Part shown: positions 17,846 through 25,834 of the stretch, piece after piece
How the letters are laid out: the number at the start of each line of letters is the position of its first letter
How positions within the stretch are numbered: the stretch's first letter is position 1
Notes under the pieces: model-generated
The model's database searches: none
What the model saw: only the letters and a program-made list of their open reading frames with translations
What the model was told of the DNA's origin: nothing
Program-made: the position numbers and the translations under genes
NCBI GenBank assembly: GCA_021295775.1
Contig: JAGWBS010000022.1
Coordinates: 1 to 42,660 of the forward strand
Source: Pseudomonadota bacterium
GTDB taxonomy: Bacteria; Myxococcota_A; UBA9160; SZUA-336
DNA: 42,660 nucleotides
Reading direction: 5' to 3'

Positions 17846-17955
17846 GCGCCACCTCCGTTGCCGGCCCTTCTAGTCCGCTCCGGCGCCCCGGTCAAGGCGG
17901 CTTGACGGCCGCTGGCGTGCGCGTGCAGGCTCGCCCGGAGACGAAGAAGGGTTCG

Positions 17956-18816
17956 ATGCTCGGTCCCCGCGATCTGGTCCTGTGCTCCGGAACGATGCTC
18001 TGGGCGCCGTTCGAGGACATGCTGCTTGCCGCCTCCGCGGGCGGTTTCCGCGGCCTCACCCTCTGGCCGCACGACTACCAGCGGGCCCACGAGAGCGGAT
18101 TGAGCGACGCGGAAATGCGTCACATGCTCGACGACCACGGGATCGAGATCGCCGATCTGGACCCGCTTCTGAGCTGGATTCCAGGGGAGGAGATCCCCGA
18201 GCGCAACGGCGAAATCGTGTTCGCCTCGGAAGAGGACTTCTACGCCATCGCCGATGCGCTGGGAGGGAGCTCGCTGAATCTGGCGCAGGGCTTCGGGCAG
18301 GGAACCCCTCTGGACATCCTGGCGGAGGCGTTTGCCGGAGTCTGCGACCGCGCGGCCGACCACGGCTTGAAGGTCACGCTGGAGTACCTGCCCTGGAGCT
18401 CCGTCCCCGACGCCCGCACCGCGCTGGAGGTCGTCGACCGCGCCAACCGCGCGAACGGCAAGGTACTGGTCGATACCTGGCATCACTTCCGCGGTTCGGG
18501 CGATCCCGAACAGCTCCGCGCCCTGCCCGGCGAGAAGATCGGATCTACACAGATCAGCGATGCGCCGAGCAAGCCGGCGGAAGATCTCTCCGACGAGACC
18601 ATGGCCGCGCGGCTGCTGCCCGGGGAAGGAGACATCCCGCTGGTCGAATGGTTGCGGATTCTGGACGAAAACGGCCTGCAGGTCCCGATCGGGGTGGAAG
18701 TATTCTCCCGCGAGCTGGACCGGCTCCCGCCCGTGGAGGTCGGACGCCTCGCCGGCGAATCGGCGCGCAGACTGCTGGCCGAGGCTCGCGGTCGCCGCCC
18801 CGACGGCCTCCGCTAG
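17956..18816 (+). CDS. Sugar phosphate isomerase/epimerase-like TIM-barrel protein
   Basis: This 286-residue protein has the xylose-isomerase-like (AP endonuclease 2) TIM-barrel pattern. Barrel strands include GFRGLTLWPHDYQ, GLKVTLEYLPW with a conserved acidic metal ligand, and KVLVDTWHHFRGSGDP with Asp-x-x-His ligands. Near the end QVPIGVEVFSREL carries the last Glu. An open frame starts at 17902, but the ATG at 17956 has a better site (AAGAAGGG) and matches the family start. The substrate is unknown; members of this family include myo-inositol and hydroxypyruvate enzymes. The following vWA gene starts 17 bases downstream. Confidence 0.82.
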   Translation: MLGPRDLVLCSGTMLWAPFEDMLLAASAGGFRGLTLWPHDYQRAHESGLSDAEMRHMLDDHGIEIADLDPLLSWIPGEEIPERNGEIVFASEEDFYAIADALGGSSLNLAQGFGQGTPLDILAEAFAGVCDRAADHGLKVTLEYLPWSSVPDARTALEVVDRANRANGKVLVDTWHHFRGSGDPEQLRALPGEKIGSTQISDAPSKPAEDLSDETMAARLLPGEGDIPLVEWLRILDENGLQVPIGVEVFSRELDRLPPVEVGRLAGESARRLLAEARGRRPDGLR

Positions 18817-18833
18817 AATCACTCTGCCAAGGC

Positions 18834-20054
18834 ATGTCTGTCGTCGACCGCCCCGCGCTTCTGCTTCCGGTGTCCCTGGCGCTGCTTTTGCTGCCCGCGC
18901 ACTCCGCGGCCGAGCGCGTCTGGGCGCGCGTCGAGGCCCCGGAGCCCTGGGAGCGGGTTCGCGAACCCGTCGGCCTGGTCGAGGTCCGCGGTTTCGCGGG
19001 CACCGGCATCCCGGGCAATCACGACGTGGTGCTGCTGATCGACCGCTCCGGCAGCACCTGGGCCCCGACCGGGATCGACGTCGACGGCGACCGGATCGTG
19101 GGCGAGACCTTCCACGTCGAGATCGTTCCCGGCCAGCCGATCCACCACCTGACCGATCCCGACGACTCGATCGCGAGCGCGCAACTGACCGCGGCGCGGC
19201 GGCTGATCGAGCGGCTGGACTCCGAGACGACGCGCATGGGCATCGTCAGCTTCGACGGCTCGGAGACCGTGCGGGCAGCGGTCGGGGCGACGGCCGCCCA
19301 GCTCCTCGACGTGCTGCACCGCCTGCCCAGCCGGCCCCGCTCCGACGGCACCTATTTCTACGGCGCGATCATGGCCGCCATCGAGCTGCTCCAGCAGGCG
19401 CCGCGGACGCCCCAGCGTCGGCACCGCTCGATCGTGCTGCTCTCCGACGGCCTGCCGAACCGTCCCCTGCCGCGCAGCGCGGCCTACAAGGCGGCGATCC
19501 GCGCGGCGGTCCACGCCGCCAACTCGCGCATCCGCATCTACTCCTTCGCGCTCGGCCAGGAGACGGCGAGGAATCCCGGGGTGTTCGCGGACCTGACGCG
19601 CGCCAACCGCGGCGAACTGACCTTCGTCGAGCAGCCGGGCGACGTGGTCGACTTCGTGCCGTACATCAGTCTCACGCGCCTGACCCGCGTGGAGATCGAC
19701 AACCTCTCGCTGCGGCGTCCGGCGCGCGCGGTGCGCCTGTTTCCCGACGGCAGCTTCGACGGCTACGCGCCGCTGGAGGCGGGGGAGAACAGACTGCGCA
19801 TCACGGCCTTCGGCGAGGCGGGAGGCCGGGTCTCGACCGAGCGCTCCGTGTACTTCGAGAAGCTTCCCGGCCAGACCCCCGGGCTGCGGGCGCGCTCCGA
19901 GAATCTGATCGAACAGATGCGGACCCGGACGCTGGAGACCGAACTGGCGGCCGAAGCCCGCAAGCGACGCGCGCGCCTGCTCCAGCGCTCGGTGGAGATC
20001 CAGCTCGGATCCGCGCCGCCGACGCCCGAACCGGCTAGGGAGCCGCCCGATTGA
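18834..20054 (+). CDS. Secreted von Willebrand factor A domain protein
   Basis: This 406-residue protein starts at ATG 18834 with a hydrophobic signal segment that ends AHSA near residue 25. Next comes a short beta region and then a vWA domain at about residues 60-285. The MIDAS metal site is complete: Asp-x-Ser-x-Ser in VVLLIDRSGSTW, the Thr in SDGTYFYGA, and the Asp in VLLSDGLPN. The C-terminal part is beta-rich and ends with a charged helix (about residues 355-395). It probably works at the cell surface or in the periplasm in metal-dependent protein binding. A TAGAAT box overlaps the stop of the preceding gene, so it may have its own promoter despite the 17-base gap. No MoxR or other vWA partner genes are present. 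Confidence 0.85.
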   Translation: MSVVDRPALLLPVSLALLLLPAHSAAERVWARVEAPEPWERVREPVGLVEVRGFAGTGIPGNHDVVLLIDRSGSTWAPTGIDVDGDRIVGETFHVEIVPGQPIHHLTDPDDSIASAQLTAARRLIERLDSETTRMGIVSFDGSETVRAAVGATAAQLLDVLHRLPSRPRSDGTYFYGAIMAAIELLQQAPRTPQRRHRSIVLLSDGLPNRPLPRSAAYKAAIRAAVHAANSRIRIYSFALGQETARNPGVFADLTRANRGELTFVEQPGDVVDFVPYISLTRLTRVEIDNLSLRRPARAVRLFPDGSFDGYAPLEAGENRLRITAFGEAGGRVSTERSVYFEKLPGQTPGLRARSENLIEQMRTRTLETELAAEARKRRARLLQRSVEIQLGSAPPTPEPAREPPD

Positions 20055-22251
20055 CGAAGATCGGCGAGGACCAGGCGCGCTCGCGAACGCGGCCCAGGCA
20101 GTCGGGATTGTCGGGGTCGCTCTCGCACAGTTCGATCGAGACGACCTCGCCCCGCGCGTCCCGCCGCGGATTGAGCGGCGTTCCGTTGAGAGCCAGCGAG
20201 GGCTCTTCGATCGCGCGCGCGTAGTACAGCGCGTCGCGCTCCGAGTCCAGGAACTCGGGATCGTCGAAGCGCAGCACGCACCCCGCCGCGTCGTCGGGAC
20301 AGGAGTGCCGAAGCCAGGGGTCCTCGATCAGATCGCCGGGCGCCTCTCCCGGCCCGCTCCGCGGGCGGATGCGCACCACCTCGATCGCCTCGATCCGCCT
20401 CCGCTTTTCGCCGGGCGAATAGCACTCGCCCCGGCACAGCCACTCCAGGCGGTCGGCCGAAAGTCCCCGCTCGGCCCAGTCGGGGCAGCCGGGCCGGGGC
20501 TCGAAGGATCCCACGGCCCGCACCTCGAACATCGGATTGTGCGGCAGGCGATGCTCCGAGCCCATCGGAGCGGCGCCCCCGGGCGCGTTGAGCAGGTCGA
20601 ACCAGAGCAGGATGCGCGGCCCGCTCGTGCCATAGACCTCGCGCCGGTGCAGCGCGTCCCAGATCCGTTCCCGGCTGCGCCCGGCCGAATGGACCGCGGC
20701 CAGACCGCCGGCGTACAGGTAACTCTGCACGCGGGGATCGTTGCCGGTCAGGCCCGTCGTACGGTCCGAGGGAGGGACCGCGCGCGTCGGATCCTCCATC
20801 TCGGTCCGGTTCAGGCGCTCCATCCAGCTCAGCAGTGCGGGCCGCGACCCGGTGTCCGTCATCAGCGTCAGGTCGCTCTGCTTGTAGCCCACGCCCGCGC
20901 GGGCGTCGTGCACGTCGCTCGAGCCGATGAAGCCGTAGTTGAAGCGCCGCGGCTCGCCCCCGGCCGTCGGCTCCGACAGGCTCATGGCGTACTGGACGCT
21001 CTCCAGCGGCCGGTGCGCGTAGGACGGCTTGGCGCAGTCGCGGCACTGGCCGCAGTCGAGCCACTCTTCCGCAGCCGCGTCGGGAACCACCTGGGTCGGG
21101 CGCGTCCACGTCTGCATGGCGAGCCTGCGCGCTTCCGCGACGCGCGCCTCGCACTCGTCCGGCGGCAGATCGCCGCAGCGCGAGCGGATGATCTCGCCGG
21201 CCTGCCAGCAGCAGGGCAGGAAATCGGGGGTGGGTTCCGGGCAGATGCGCTCGCCGTCCGCGCCCAGGGTGAAGTGGCGCCAGTCGCGGTACTCCTCGGA
21301 GTTTCCGTGGCCCGACATGATCTCGATCAGGCGCTGCTTTTCCGGATCGAACTGTTCGGCCTCCAGATGCTTGTCGATGGTGGTGCTGACCGGCGTGTAC
21401 ACCCCCCAGGCAGTGCCGTGCGGAATGTCCAGCACGTCGAGTCCCCACTCGTCGAGCTTGGCGTGCAGCTCGCCCGGGGTCTCGGCGATCTCCAGACAGT
21501 CGGGGGGCAACTCGGTCGACGGGACGCCCTCGGCGCACTCTTCGCGAGCGCCGAGAGCCTCCAGGTGGTCCAGAGTGAAGGAGTAGGTGCCCCAGTGCTG
21601 CGGCTGCAGCCAGCGCACGCGCCGGAGCATGCCCTGCATCGCGAGGTAGCCGGGCGCGCGGTTCGCCGAGGCGATCGGCCGGGCGGGCAGCTCGTCGTCC
21701 CCGGTGCCGGGGAAGAACAGGCAGCGGTGGCCCCAGTGGTCCTCCGGCGTCAGCCCCGCCTGCGTCCACTCGAAGCCCATGAACGCGACCAGGTCCGGCT
21801 CGGCCGGATCGCCGGCGCGCGCGTTGCACTCGCGCACGCTCTGCTTGGAGGCCTCCCAGTGCTCGGGGCGCAGCGCCTCCGCGTGATCGGTGAGCGCGAA
21901 GAAATCCAGATTGGAGCAGTAGCGCGCGAAGTCGCAGGCGTCGGCCGGCGGGTGCGCGCCCTCTCCGCCGAAGAGCGGCAGGGACATGATGAACGCGTCC
22001 CACGAGTAGCTGGTGTGGACGTGCAGATCGCCGAACAGAATCGTCTTGTCGGGACCGGTCGGCGCGGCCGCCGGCGAGCGGGGCTCCAGGCCGGCGTGCG
22101 CCTCGCGCTGGGCTTCGCCCAGTCTCCGGACCTCCGAGTCGGGCTTGGCCGCGCCTTCGATCGGGTTGTCCCACGATTCGCCGGGTCCGCAGCCGGCCGC
22201 CAATCCGAAAAGAGTCGCGAGCAGCGCCCGCCCGAGCCGGTGTCTGGACAT
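20035..22251 (-). CDS. DUF3604 family lipoprotein (PHP-like metal hydrolase fold)
   Basis: This 738-residue protein belongs to DUF3604, a large family related to PHP-type metal-dependent phosphoesterases with no settled function. It starts at ATG 22251 with a lipoprotein signal (LAAGC, Cys21). The first metal motif is FGDLHVHTSYSWDA (about residues 72-85), the second FFALTDHAEAL, the later ones VLDIPHGTAWG, IEIMSGHGNSEEYRDW and GFIGSSDVHDAR. Paired cysteines (WLDCGQCRDC and others) suggest disulfides outside the cytoplasm. The 3' end overlaps the convergent vWA gene by 20 bases. It is probably an exported hydrolase. Confidence 0.88.
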   Translation of the reverse strand: MSRHRLGRALLATLFGLAAGCGPGESWDNPIEGAAKPDSEVRRLGEAQREAHAGLEPRSPAAAPTGPDKTILFGDLHVHTSYSWDAFIMSLPLFGGEGAHPPADACDFARYCSNLDFFALTDHAEALRPEHWEASKQSVRECNARAGDPAEPDLVAFMGFEWTQAGLTPEDHWGHRCLFFPGTGDDELPARPIASANRAPGYLAMQGMLRRVRWLQPQHWGTYSFTLDHLEALGAREECAEGVPSTELPPDCLEIAETPGELHAKLDEWGLDVLDIPHGTAWGVYTPVSTTIDKHLEAEQFDPEKQRLIEIMSGHGNSEEYRDWRHFTLGADGERICPEPTPDFLPCCWQAGEIIRSRCGDLPPDECEARVAEARRLAMQTWTRPTQVVPDAAAEEWLDCGQCRDCAKPSYAHRPLESVQYAMSLSEPTAGGEPRRFNYGFIGSSDVHDARAGVGYKQSDLTLMTDTGSRPALLSWMERLNRTEMEDPTRAVPPSDRTTGLTGNDPRVQSYLYAGGLAAVHSAGRSRERIWDALHRREVYGTSGPRILLWFDLLNAPGGAAPMGSEHRLPHNPMFEVRAVGSFEPRPGCPDWAERGLSADRLEWLCRGECYSPGEKRRRIEAIEVVRIRPRSGPGEAPGDLIEDPWLRHSCPDDAAGCVLRFDDPEFLDSERDALYYARAIEEPSLALNGTPLNPRRDARGEVVSIELCESDPDNPDCLGRVRERAWSSPIFVNRAAP

Positions 22252-22283
22252 GGCCGAAGTATAGGCAGGCGCGGGGGCATGCG

Positions 22284-22313
22284 TTGAACGGCTCGCCGGG
22301 CGCGTGAGATAGT
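22284..22313 (+). promoter_or_regulatory. Candidate sigma-70-type promoter for the SnoaL-like gene
   Basis: TTGAAC (22284-22289) and GATAGT (22308-22313) are spaced 18 bases apart, 31 bases before the ATG at 22345. This is the best-looking -35/-10 pair in this part of the window. Confidence 0.5.
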
Positions 22314-22344
22314 TCGCCCCCCTTTCGACGAGGAGACCGCGAGC

Positions 22345-22842
22345 ATGGCCGACCACCCCGACACCGACCGCATGGTCCGAGAACTCTGGGACCGCGAGCA
22401 GATCCGCCAGATCAAGTACAAGAACATGCGCCACCTCGACCTGAAGCAGTGGGACGAGATGGCCGAGACCTTCACCGCCGACGCCACCACCAGCTGGGTC
22501 GACGGCGACATCTCGCTGTCGGGCCGGGACGCGATCATGGACTTCCTGCGCTCGACGCCCTTCTCGGACGGCGATTCGGTCATCACCGTGCACCAGTGCG
22601 CCGCGATGGAGATCGAGTTCCTGTCGCAGGACCACGCCAAGGGCACGTCGCGGCTCTATAACCCGATGTGGTTCCGCGAGGGCGAGCAGCTCCACCTGCT
22701 GCTGGCGTTCTACCGCGACGAGTTCAAGCGCACCGACGCGGGCTGGCGGATCAGCCACTCGGGCCACGAGTACCTGTACGACGACACCTTCACCCGCACG
22801 GACCTGCCCAGCCATCAGGTACTCTACAGCCACCCCTTCTGA
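22345..22842 (+). CDS. SnoaL-like/NTF2-fold protein
   Basis: This 165-residue protein fits the SnoaL-like NTF2 superfamily of small alpha/beta-cone proteins, which includes cyclases, dehydratases and isomerases. The N-terminal helices (REQIRQIKYKNMRHLDLKQW) with Tyr and Asp positions lead into FTADATTSWVDGD and the beta strands HLLLAFYRDEFKRTDAGWRI. The ATG at 22345 has the ribosome-binding site AGGAG. An FMN/FAD reductase gene follows on the same strand after 85 bases, so the two may act on the same compound. The actual reaction is unknown. Confidence 0.8.
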   Translation: MADHPDTDRMVRELWDREQIRQIKYKNMRHLDLKQWDEMAETFTADATTSWVDGDISLSGRDAIMDFLRSTPFSDGDSVITVHQCAAMEIEFLSQDHAKGTSRLYNPMWFREGEQLHLLLAFYRDEFKRTDAGWRISHSGHEYLYDDTFTRTDLPSHQVLYSHPF

Positions 22843-22927
22843 GGCGGCGGCGGCCGCGCGTTGAGCCGGGGGACGGCGGCGCCCGCCCGGGCGGCGCGGA
22901 ATCCGCCGCGCCCGTCCGGAGTCGGCG

Positions 22928-24913
22928 ATGCGCTACCCCCGCCTGTTCGAACCGCTTGCGATCGGCCCCTGGACCGCGCGCAACCGCATCGTCTTCGGCT
23001 CGCACTTCACCATGTTCAGCGAGCCGTCGCCGGTGTACGGCGAGCCCGGCTACTACGGCGAACGCGTGGGCCGCTACCTGGCCGAACGGGCGCGCGGCGG
23101 CGCGGGCGTGATCATCCTGGGCCAGACGCAGGTCCACCCGACGACCGCCTACCAGATGAGCAACAACGCCGCGGCCTGGCGCGAGGAGTCCGTCGAGCAC
23201 TTCGAGCGCGTCACGCAGCCGATTCGCGAGCACGGCGCGCTGGCGTTCATCCAACTGGCGCACAACGGCGGCGTGAACGCGGGCGCCTGGTCGAAGCTGC
23301 CGGCGCTCGCCCCCTCGCACGTGGTCAACTACACCGAGCCGCCCAAGCCGCTCGAGAAGCACGAGATCCGCGACATCGTGGACCACTTCGCGCGCTCGGC
23401 CCTCAACGCCGCCCGCGGGGGATTTCAGGGCATCGAAATCCACGGCGCGCACGGCTACCTGATCCACGAGTTCCTCTCCCCCAAGAGCAATCAGCGCACG
23501 GACGAGTACGGCGGCCCGCTTGAGAACCGCATGCGTTTCGCGGTTCAGGTGCTGCGGGCGGTGCGCGCGGCGGTGGGCGATGGGGTCGCCGTCGGGATGC
23601 GGATGGTGGGCGACGAGGAGATCGGCGATTCGGGCCTGGGGCCGGAGGATTCGGCCGAAATCGGCGCGCGGCTCGAGGAGCTGGGCCTGGTCGACTTCCT
23701 CAACTCCAGCATCGGACTGTCCGGCCTCGGACAGGTGCGCCCGAACTACTCGGAGCCCGGCTTCGCGACCTACACCGCCGCCGCGACCAAGCGGCGAGTG
23801 CGCCAGGTGCCGGTCTTCGCGGCGCACCGCATCCTGACCCCGGCGCAGGCCGAGGCCATCCTGGAGCGGGGCGAGGCGGACGCGGTCACGGTGGTGCGCG
23901 CCCAGATCGCCGACCCCGAGTGGGCCGCCAAGGCCCGCGAAGACCGCGCCCCGGAGATCCGGCGCTGCACCGGCTCCAACCAGAGCTGCTACGGGAATCT
24001 GCTGCAGGGCCTGCCGATCAACTGCGTCCAGAACCCGGCTGTCGGCCGCGAGACCGAGCTGGGCGCGGGGACGCTGGTGCCCGCCGAAGAGCCCGGGCGC
24101 GTGGTGGTGGTGGGCGGCGGCCCCGCGGGACTGGAGGCGGCCTGGGTGGCGGCGGCGCGCGGCCACCGCGTGACGCTGCTGGAACGCGGCGCCGAGCTGG
24201 GCGGCAAGATCCGCCTGGCCCAGCGGCTGCCCGGGCGCGCGGAACTGGCGGACTTCGCCGACTGGCGCATCGGCGAGTGCGAACGCCGGGGCGTGGATCT
24301 CCGCACCGGCCAGGTCGGCAGCCGCGAATCCGTGCTCGCGCTCGAGCCCGACGCCGTGGTGGTCGCGACCGGAGGACGCGCCACCAAGACCGGCTCCGCC
24401 AAGTGGCACGCCATGCCGGTCCCCGGTTCCGAGCGGGACTTCGTCCTCGACCACGAACAGGCCCTGGAGCGGATCGACGAACTCGGGCCCCGGGTTCTGG
24501 TGCTCGACGTGGTCGGCCACATCGAGGGCCTCGGCATCGCCGAGATGCTGGCCGAGCGCGGCCGCGAGGTCAGCCTGGCAATGCCGCTGGCGACGCCCTC
24601 CAACCTCGACGGCGAAACCGCCGGTGCGGTTCTGCCGCGCGCCGTCCGGGCGGGCGTGAACTGGCTGCCCAGCACGCGCCTGGCGAAGATCGGCGACGGG
24701 GGAGAGGCGCGACTGGTCGACCTGCTCTCCGATCGCGAACTATGCATCGCCGTGGACCACGTCGTGATCCGCACCCACGGCCTGCCGGTCGACGACCTGT
24801 ACTGGGAGCTGCGCGACGAAGTTCCCCTGGTCGCGCGCATCGGCGACGCGATCGCCGTCCGCCCCGCCGACCGCGCCATCTTCGACGGCCACCGCGTAGC
24901 CCGCGAACTCTAG
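22928..24913 (+). CDS. FMN/FAD Old-Yellow-Enzyme-type oxidoreductase (FadH/2,4-dienoyl-CoA reductase-like)
   Basis: This 661-residue enzyme has an N-terminal OYE TIM barrel (residues 1-340, with IQLAHNGGVNAG and IHEFLSPKSNQRTDEYGG) and a C-terminal FAD/NAD(P) part beginning at VVVVGGGPAGLEAAW. The architecture is that of E. coli FadH and trimethylamine dehydrogenase, which couple FMN, a 4Fe-4S cluster and FAD. The linker cluster motif reads Cys347-x2-Ser350-x3-Cys354-x11-Cys366; in FadH the second position is Cys. The reductase therefore has only three of the four usual ligands. Its stop codon shares a CTAG tetranucleotide with the convergent EamA gene. It may act on an enone or an unsaturated acyl-CoA; the substrate is not known. 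Confidence 0.88.
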   Translation: MRYPRLFEPLAIGPWTARNRIVFGSHFTMFSEPSPVYGEPGYYGERVGRYLAERARGGAGVIILGQTQVHPTTAYQMSNNAAAWREESVEHFERVTQPIREHGALAFIQLAHNGGVNAGAWSKLPALAPSHVVNYTEPPKPLEKHEIRDIVDHFARSALNAARGGFQGIEIHGAHGYLIHEFLSPKSNQRTDEYGGPLENRMRFAVQVLRAVRAAVGDGVAVGMRMVGDEEIGDSGLGPEDSAEIGARLEELGLVDFLNSSIGLSGLGQVRPNYSEPGFATYTAAATKRRVRQVPVFAAHRILTPAQAEAILERGEADAVTVVRAQIADPEWAAKAREDRAPEIRRCTGSNQSCYGNLLQGLPINCVQNPAVGRETELGAGTLVPAEEPGRVVVVGGGPAGLEAAWVAAARGHRVTLLERGAELGGKIRLAQRLPGRAELADFADWRIGECERRGVDLRTGQVGSRESVLALEPDAVVVATGGRATKTGSAKWHAMPVPGSERDFVLDHEQALERIDELGPRVLVLDVVGHIEGLGIAEMLAERGREVSLAMPLATPSNLDGETAGAVLPRAVRAGVNWLPSTRLAKIGDGGEARLVDLLSDRELCIAVDHVVIRTHGLPVDDLYWELRDEVPLVARIGDAIAVRPADRAIFDGHRVAREL

Positions 24914-25803
24914 CCGCGGCTTTCGGACAGCCTCGCCGAATCCCGGGGCGGGGTGAGGGCGAGGAAGATGCCGGCGAGGACGCCGACGGCGCCGAGGATC
25001 CGGCCGGGGCCGAGGGACTGGCCCAGGATCCACCAGCCCAGCCACAGGCTGGCCACGGGCTGCAGGAGCAGCAGCAGCGAGCCGCGGTAGGCGGGCAGGC
25101 GGCGGATCCCGGCGGCGATGCAGAACCAGGCGAGCACCTGCGGGCCGAGCCCCAAAAGAACCAGCCACAGGTGCTGGGCCGGCGCGAGCGCGGGCGGCGC
25201 GGGGTCGGTCCAGGCCGCGGCCGCGCCGACGACGGCCATCGCCGCGACCACCTGAACGGTCAGCGCAGCTTCCGGGGCGACCGCGCCGGACATCTGGGCC
25301 TGGCGCAGGCAGAGCAGCGCCCCGGCGTACATCAGGCTCGAGGCCGCGCCCAGGATCAGCCCCAGGCGGTCGGCGGCGGCAAAGCCGCTCGGCGTCGCCC
25401 CGCCCAGCAGAGCCATGCCCAGGGCGAGGACCGGCAGCGCCGCCCAGAACCAGGCGGAGGGGCGCTGTCCCAGGAAAGCCCGCCCGAAGAGCCCGACCCA
25501 GACGACCTGGGTGTTGACCAGCAAGGTGGCCGGTCCGGCACCGATCAACTCGATCGAGCGATGCCACATCAGCAGGTCGAGGGCGAAGAACACGCCCGAG
25601 GCGGCGCCCAGCCCCAGCCAGCGGGCGCGGCGGAACGAGCGCCGCGCGGACGGCCGCAGCGCGCAGATCAGGAGCAGCGCCGGAAGCGCGTAGGCGAAGC
25701 GGAACAGCGCTCCCCGCGCCGGGGCGGTTTCCGAAAGCGCGAACAGGATCGGCGCCGTCGAGATGCCCAGCGCCCCCGCGGCGGTCAGCCAGCCGCCCTT
25801 CAC
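24910..25803 (-). CDS. EamA/DMT-family transporter (second copy)
   Basis: This 297-residue membrane protein has about ten hydrophobic segments in two repeats. Typical pieces are APILFALSETAPARGALFRF in the first repeat and LLLLLQPVASLWLGWWILGQ in the second, the latter being the EamA conserved end segment. The start is GTG 25803. It lies 31 bases after the aldehyde oxidoreductase gene and may be the last cistron of that operon, perhaps exporting a metabolite. The exported compound is unknown. Confidence 0.85.
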   Translation of the reverse strand: MKGGWLTAAGALGISTAPILFALSETAPARGALFRFAYALPALLLICALRPSARRSFRRARWLGLGAASGVFFALDLLMWHRSIELIGAGPATLLVNTQVVWVGLFGRAFLGQRPSAWFWAALPVLALGMALLGGATPSGFAAADRLGLILGAASSLMYAGALLCLRQAQMSGAVAPEAALTVQVVAAMAVVGAAAAWTDPAPPALAPAQHLWLVLLGLGPQVLAWFCIAAGIRRLPAYRGSLLLLLQPVASLWLGWWILGQSLGPGRILGAVGVLAGIFLALTPPRDSARLSESRG

Positions 25804-25834
25804 GGACTCCGGTCGCGCGCTCGCGCTCCCTCCG

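Noticed and set aside
20305-22287. A 660-codon open frame antisense to the DUF3604 gene
   Set aside because: The sense strand has a lipobox signal and all metal motifs; the antisense product has none.
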